A stretch of DNA of 17,289 nt from an uncultured cyanobacterium (GTDB lineage Bacteria; Cyanobacteriota; Cyanobacteriia; Cyanobacteriales; Chroococcidiopsidaceae): positions 1 through 17,289 of the forward strand of contig CAMIFA010000112.1 of NCBI GenBank assembly GCA_946221495.1. Direction: 5' to 3'. Positions within the stretch are counted from its first letter, which is position 1, and every line of letters begins with the position of its first letter. Below are positions 14,500 to 17,289 of the stretch, in pieces. Both the position numbers and the translations under genes were made by a program. The notes beneath the pieces are model-generated. The model did no database searches and had not been told where the DNA came from. It saw nothing but the letters and a program-made list of their open reading frames with translations.

Positions 14500-16581
14500 A
14501 TGAAAGCGACTGAAACCAACTGCCTCAAATTCCTCAAAGAACCCAAGCAATTTGTCATTCCTATTTATCAACGCACTTACAGTTGGACGCTCAAGCAATG
14601 TCAGCAACTGTGGCACGATATTTTACGAGCTACTGAGGATGAGTCGGTATCAGGACATTTTATCGGTTCAGTAGTATACATTGAGCGCGGTCTGTATCAA
14701 GTGACTTCTGTACCTCAGCTCCTTGTAATTGATGGACAGCAACGTTTGACTACAATTTCTCTGCTGTTGGCGGCTTTGGGAAAAGCAATTGAAGCATCAG
14801 GTGACAGCCTGGAAATTAGCCGGAGAAAAATAGAAAATTATTATCTATTTAACAATGAAGAAGAAGGAGAAGCGAGATACAAACTCCTACTAACTCAGAG
14901 TGACAAAGAAACATTTATTAGACTGATTAAGGATGAAGAGCAACCTAATACAGAATCTCGACGTATTGTGGAAAACTACCAGTATTTTGAGAGTCAAATT
15001 CGCAAGCAGGAAATTGATCTTAATAGCTTATACCAAGGTATTAGCAAGTTGATTATTGTGGACATTGCCTTGGATCGCGATCACGACAATCCACAACTCA
15101 TCTTTGAAAGCCTAAATTCCACTGGACTCGACCTTTCACAAGCTGACCTGATTCGTAACTATGTGCTGATGGGTTTAGAGCCAAAAGAACAGGAGGAAAT
15201 ATACAAAAACTATTGGTATCCTATGGAGCAAAGCTTTGGACAAGCTAGCTCTAATGACCTGTTTGACCGCTTCATGCGGGACTATCTGACAGTTAAATCT
15301 CGCTCAGGAACTATCCCCAACATTAGAGATGTCTATAGTAGCTTCAAAAACTATGTTCAGAAGCAGAAAGACATATCTATTAAAGATTTCATTGCGGATA
15401 TATATCGTTACTCTAAATACTTTGCTCGCCTAGCTTTTAATCAGGAAACAGACCCAGAGATTAAACAGGCGCTTGTAGACATTAACACGCTTAAAGTTGA
15501 TGTCGCTTATCCTTTTCTTTTAGAAGTTTACGAGGACTATACCCAAAATTTACTAGTAAGGGAAGAATTTATTAGAATTTTACGTTTAGTAGAAAGTTAT
15601 GTCTTTCGCCGTACAATCTGTGGTCTTCCTACTCAAGGCATGAATAAGAACTTCGCTGTCTTGAGCCGAGAAATTGACAAAGATAACTATATAGAAAGTG
15701 TAGAGTTAGCTTTCTTTCGTAAAAATACTTACAAGCGATTTCCTGATGATGATGAGTTTCGTAGAGAAATTATATTTAAAGATATTTATAACCTTCGTAA
15801 TCATAATTATCTCTTACAAAAATTAGAAAACTACGAACGCTTAAAAGAGCTAGTGAATGTAAATAATTATACTATTGAACACATTATGCCCCAAAATCCT
15901 AAGCTATCTAAAGCATGGCAGGTTGAGCTAGGAGAAAACTGGAAAGAAATACAAGCAAAGTATCTGCACACAATTGGAAATTTAACTTTAACTGGTTACA
16001 ACTCTGAATATGGCGATCGCCCTTTCCTAGAAAAGCGAGATATGAAAGATGGCTTCGCTGATAGTCCCCTGCGTCTAAACCGAATGTTATCAAAACTTGA
16101 ACATTGGAATGAGACAGAAATTAAAAACCGTGCAGAGACATTAGCAGATACATCTGTGAAAGTATGGTCATTTCCATTTGTACGACTAGAGAATAAAAGT
16201 TCTAATATTAATGAAACTTCTGATAGTAACTATGTAGAATATCTACAAGGTGAGATTTTAGAGTTATTTGAGGCGCTTCGCAAAAGAATTTTAAATTTAG
16301 ATGCATCAGTTATAGAGGAATTTAAGAAGAAGTACATTGCCTATAAAACTACAACTAACTTTGTAGACATTGTGCCTCAGAGAAGCCGTCTTCGCTTATC
16401 TCTTAATATGCAGTTTGAAGAAATTAATGACCCTAAAGGTTTGTGCCGGGACATAACAAATGTGAGTCGCTGGGGTAATGGTGACGTTGAAGTTGGTTTT
16501 TCGTCTTCAAGCCAGATTGATGATGTAATGTTCTTAGTTCATCAAGCTTTCAATAAATACAACGAGGATTTGAATGATTGA
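14500..16581 (+). CDS. GmrSD-like protein, DUF262-DUF1524-DUF5655
   Basis: This 693-residue single-chain protein is of the GmrSD/type IV restriction class, known for NTP-stimulated cleavage of phage DNA carrying modified (glucosylated hydroxymethyl) cytosine. The N-terminal DUF262 (GmrS-like, ParB/sulfiredoxin fold) shows FVIPIYQRTYSW (about 18-29) and LVIDGQQRLTTISLLLA (about 75-91), then FESLNSTGLDLSQADLIRNY. DUF1524 (GmrD-like, His-Me finger nuclease) shows YTIEHIMPQNP with His461 and HTIGNLTLTGYN with the conserved Asn. From about 577 to the end lies a DUF5655-like domain (EILELFEALRKRIL, FVDIVPQRSRLRLSL, WGNGDVEVGF). ATG 14500 starts just before DUF262; TTG 14425 is open but extends only with unlike sequence. 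No methylase or antitoxin is adjacent. Only one HIP1 site falls in 2 kb. Next door is an insertion-sequence remnant, as expected for a defence locus. Confidence 0.9.
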   Translation: MKATETNCLKFLKEPKQFVIPIYQRTYSWTLKQCQQLWHDILRATEDESVSGHFIGSVVYIERGLYQVTSVPQLLVIDGQQRLTTISLLLAALGKAIEASGDSLEISRRKIENYYLFNNEEEGEARYKLLLTQSDKETFIRLIKDEEQPNTESRRIVENYQYFESQIRKQEIDLNSLYQGISKLIIVDIALDRDHDNPQLIFESLNSTGLDLSQADLIRNYVLMGLEPKEQEEIYKNYWYPMEQSFGQASSNDLFDRFMRDYLTVKSRSGTIPNIRDVYSSFKNYVQKQKDISIKDFIADIYRYSKYFARLAFNQETDPEIKQALVDINTLKVDVAYPFLLEVYEDYTQNLLVREEFIRILRLVESYVFRRTICGLPTQGMNKNFAVLSREIDKDNYIESVELAFFRKNTYKRFPDDDEFRREIIFKDIYNLRNHNYLLQKLENYERLKELVNVNNYTIEHIMPQNPKLSKAWQVELGENWKEIQAKYLHTIGNLTLTGYNSEYGDRPFLEKRDMKDGFADSPLRLNRMLSKLEHWNETEIKNRAETLADTSVKVWSFPFVRLENKSSNINETSDSNYVEYLQGEILELFEALRKRILNLDASVIEEFKKKYIAYKTTTNFVDIVPQRSRLRLSLNMQFEEINDPKGLCRDITNVSRWGNGDVEVGFSSSSQIDDVMFLVHQAFNKYNEDLND

Positions 16582-16659
16582 AAACTGCGATCGCACTCCT
16601 CCCACTCTCATACCGTTAGATCACTACCTAAACCAACTAAAATTAAATTTGTCTTAATC

Positions 16660-17289
16660 TAACGTGAGTTCGGGATAAGAAAGGGACAAAACAGATAGGC
16701 AGAAAGTGCTAAATTCTCAACAATCTGCTTGTCCGATACTGAGTCTAGAAGAGCTGTTTTGCGCTATCGATGATTTTTGCCAAGCGTTTGAAACGTCGAA
16801 ATGGCAACGCTTGCGTTCCTGAAGGATGGCTTGCAGCAACTGCTGTTGCCGCAGTTTGTGCATGAGTGAAATTATGAGGAAACGCAATCGTATTCCATCA
16901 GTCCCACTACCGCAGTTTTCAAGCGTATTATCTGGAGCAAGTGCAGGGACAGTGGCGTGTCTTTGCGGGCATCGTGAGTTATGGAGGGTTTGTGGAGTGG
17001 ATGCCGAGTGTTCTGCTACCGTTGTGCGCCTACTTGCGGTCGCGATTTGGCAAGTGTAGTGGCATCAACTTCCTCGATTCGACCTGCCTCAAGGTCTGCC
17101 ACAATCGTCGGATTGACTGACATCAAGTCTTTTCGGGCAGAGCGGCAGGCGGCAAAACCTCAGTCGATTGGTTTTCTGGCTTCAAATTATATCTTGTTGT
17201 CAATGAGCGCGGCGACCTGCTCAATTTCAATTTCACCCCTGGCAACAGTGATCACCGTCAAAGAGTGCGGCAACTGCTCCAACGGCGGT
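16660..17289 (+). mobile_element. Decayed IS982-like insertion sequence, right end outside the window
   Basis: Base composition and the translated similarity change here. AACGTGAGTTCGGGATAAG at 16661-16679 is a candidate left terminal repeat, about 45 bp before the transposase remnant. The other end is not in the window, so neither the inverted repeat nor a target duplication can be confirmed. Confidence 0.55.
16706..17289 (+). pseudogene. IS982-family-like transposase, multiply frameshifted
   Basis: Pieces of a DDE transposase appear in three frames. Frame one gives ILSLEELFCAIDDFCQAFET to a stop at 16820. A second frame gives FLKDGLQQLLLPQFVHE (16816-16866). The first frame resumes with SEIMRKRNR (16865-16891). 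The third frame runs from 16893: FHQSHYRSFQAYYLEQV, VFAGIVSYGGFVEWMP, INFLDSTCLKVC (first catalytic Asp), then a TGA at 17118-17120, then VDWFSGFKLYLVVNERG and FTPGNSDHRQRV (second catalytic Asp region). At least three frameshifts and one stop make it dead. The arrangement and motifs fit IS982; the third catalytic residue lies beyond the window edge. Confidence 0.8.

Noticed and set aside
16826..17059. 77-codon open frame in the right-hand region
   Set aside because: It uses a frame that matches the transposase for only a few residues (SEIM); the real homology moves to another frame. It is a by-product of the decayed gene.

Overview
The window is from a cyanobacterium. The octamer GCGATCGC (HIP1) occurs about two dozen times, and the gene content fits: a long-form HPF/LrtA hibernation factor, PrxQ-type peroxiredoxin, PetC-like Rieske protein, Uma2 (DUF820) nuclease, a TIGR01548-type HAD hydrolase and many TPR proteins. 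I cannot name the genus; a genome rich in interspersed repeats and decaying insertion sequences seems likely.

Left part (1-5.6 kb). A HAD hydrolase on the + strand is convergent with four - strand genes that read, in transcription order, ruvB, a secreted TPR protein (ATGA overlap with ruvB), a GT1-type glycosyltransferase and a GT4-type glycosyltransferase. The two glycosyltransferases and their flanks form the longest HIP1-free stretch of the window (about 3.3 kb), which hints at a different origin for that block.

Middle part (5.6-10.5 kb). These are ordinary housekeeping genes: hisF (divergent from ruvB), a 63-residue two-helix membrane protein, tRNA-Ala(GGC), lipB on the - strand, a 577-bp non-coding stretch holding a probable promoter and long structured leader, hpf/lrtA, a PrxQ/BCP peroxiredoxin on the - strand, and a second secreted TPR protein.

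Right part (10.5-17.3 kb). This region is in flux. A manganese/zinc-type ABC transporter locus is broken. The permease is intact, but the ATPase has lost everything upstream of its Walker A loop. It abuts, base for base, a substrate-binding lipoprotein gene that has lost its start and signal peptide. One deletion removed both 5' ends and the divergent promoter between them, and the binding-protein gene also carries a frameshift near its 3' end. Next come a Tat-type Rieske protein with an additional cysteine pair, a divergent Uma2 nuclease, a stand-alone GmrSD-like protein (DUF262-DUF1524-DUF5655) that is a candidate defence nuclease against modified DNA, and a heavily decayed IS982-like transposase running off the window end.

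No CRISPR array, prophage or clearly new multi-gene system was seen. The strongest leads are the metal-transporter deletion junction, the stand-alone GmrSD-like gene beside Uma2 and an insertion-sequence remnant, the leader of hpf, and the interspersed repeat that appears to be read through in frame inside the HAD gene.
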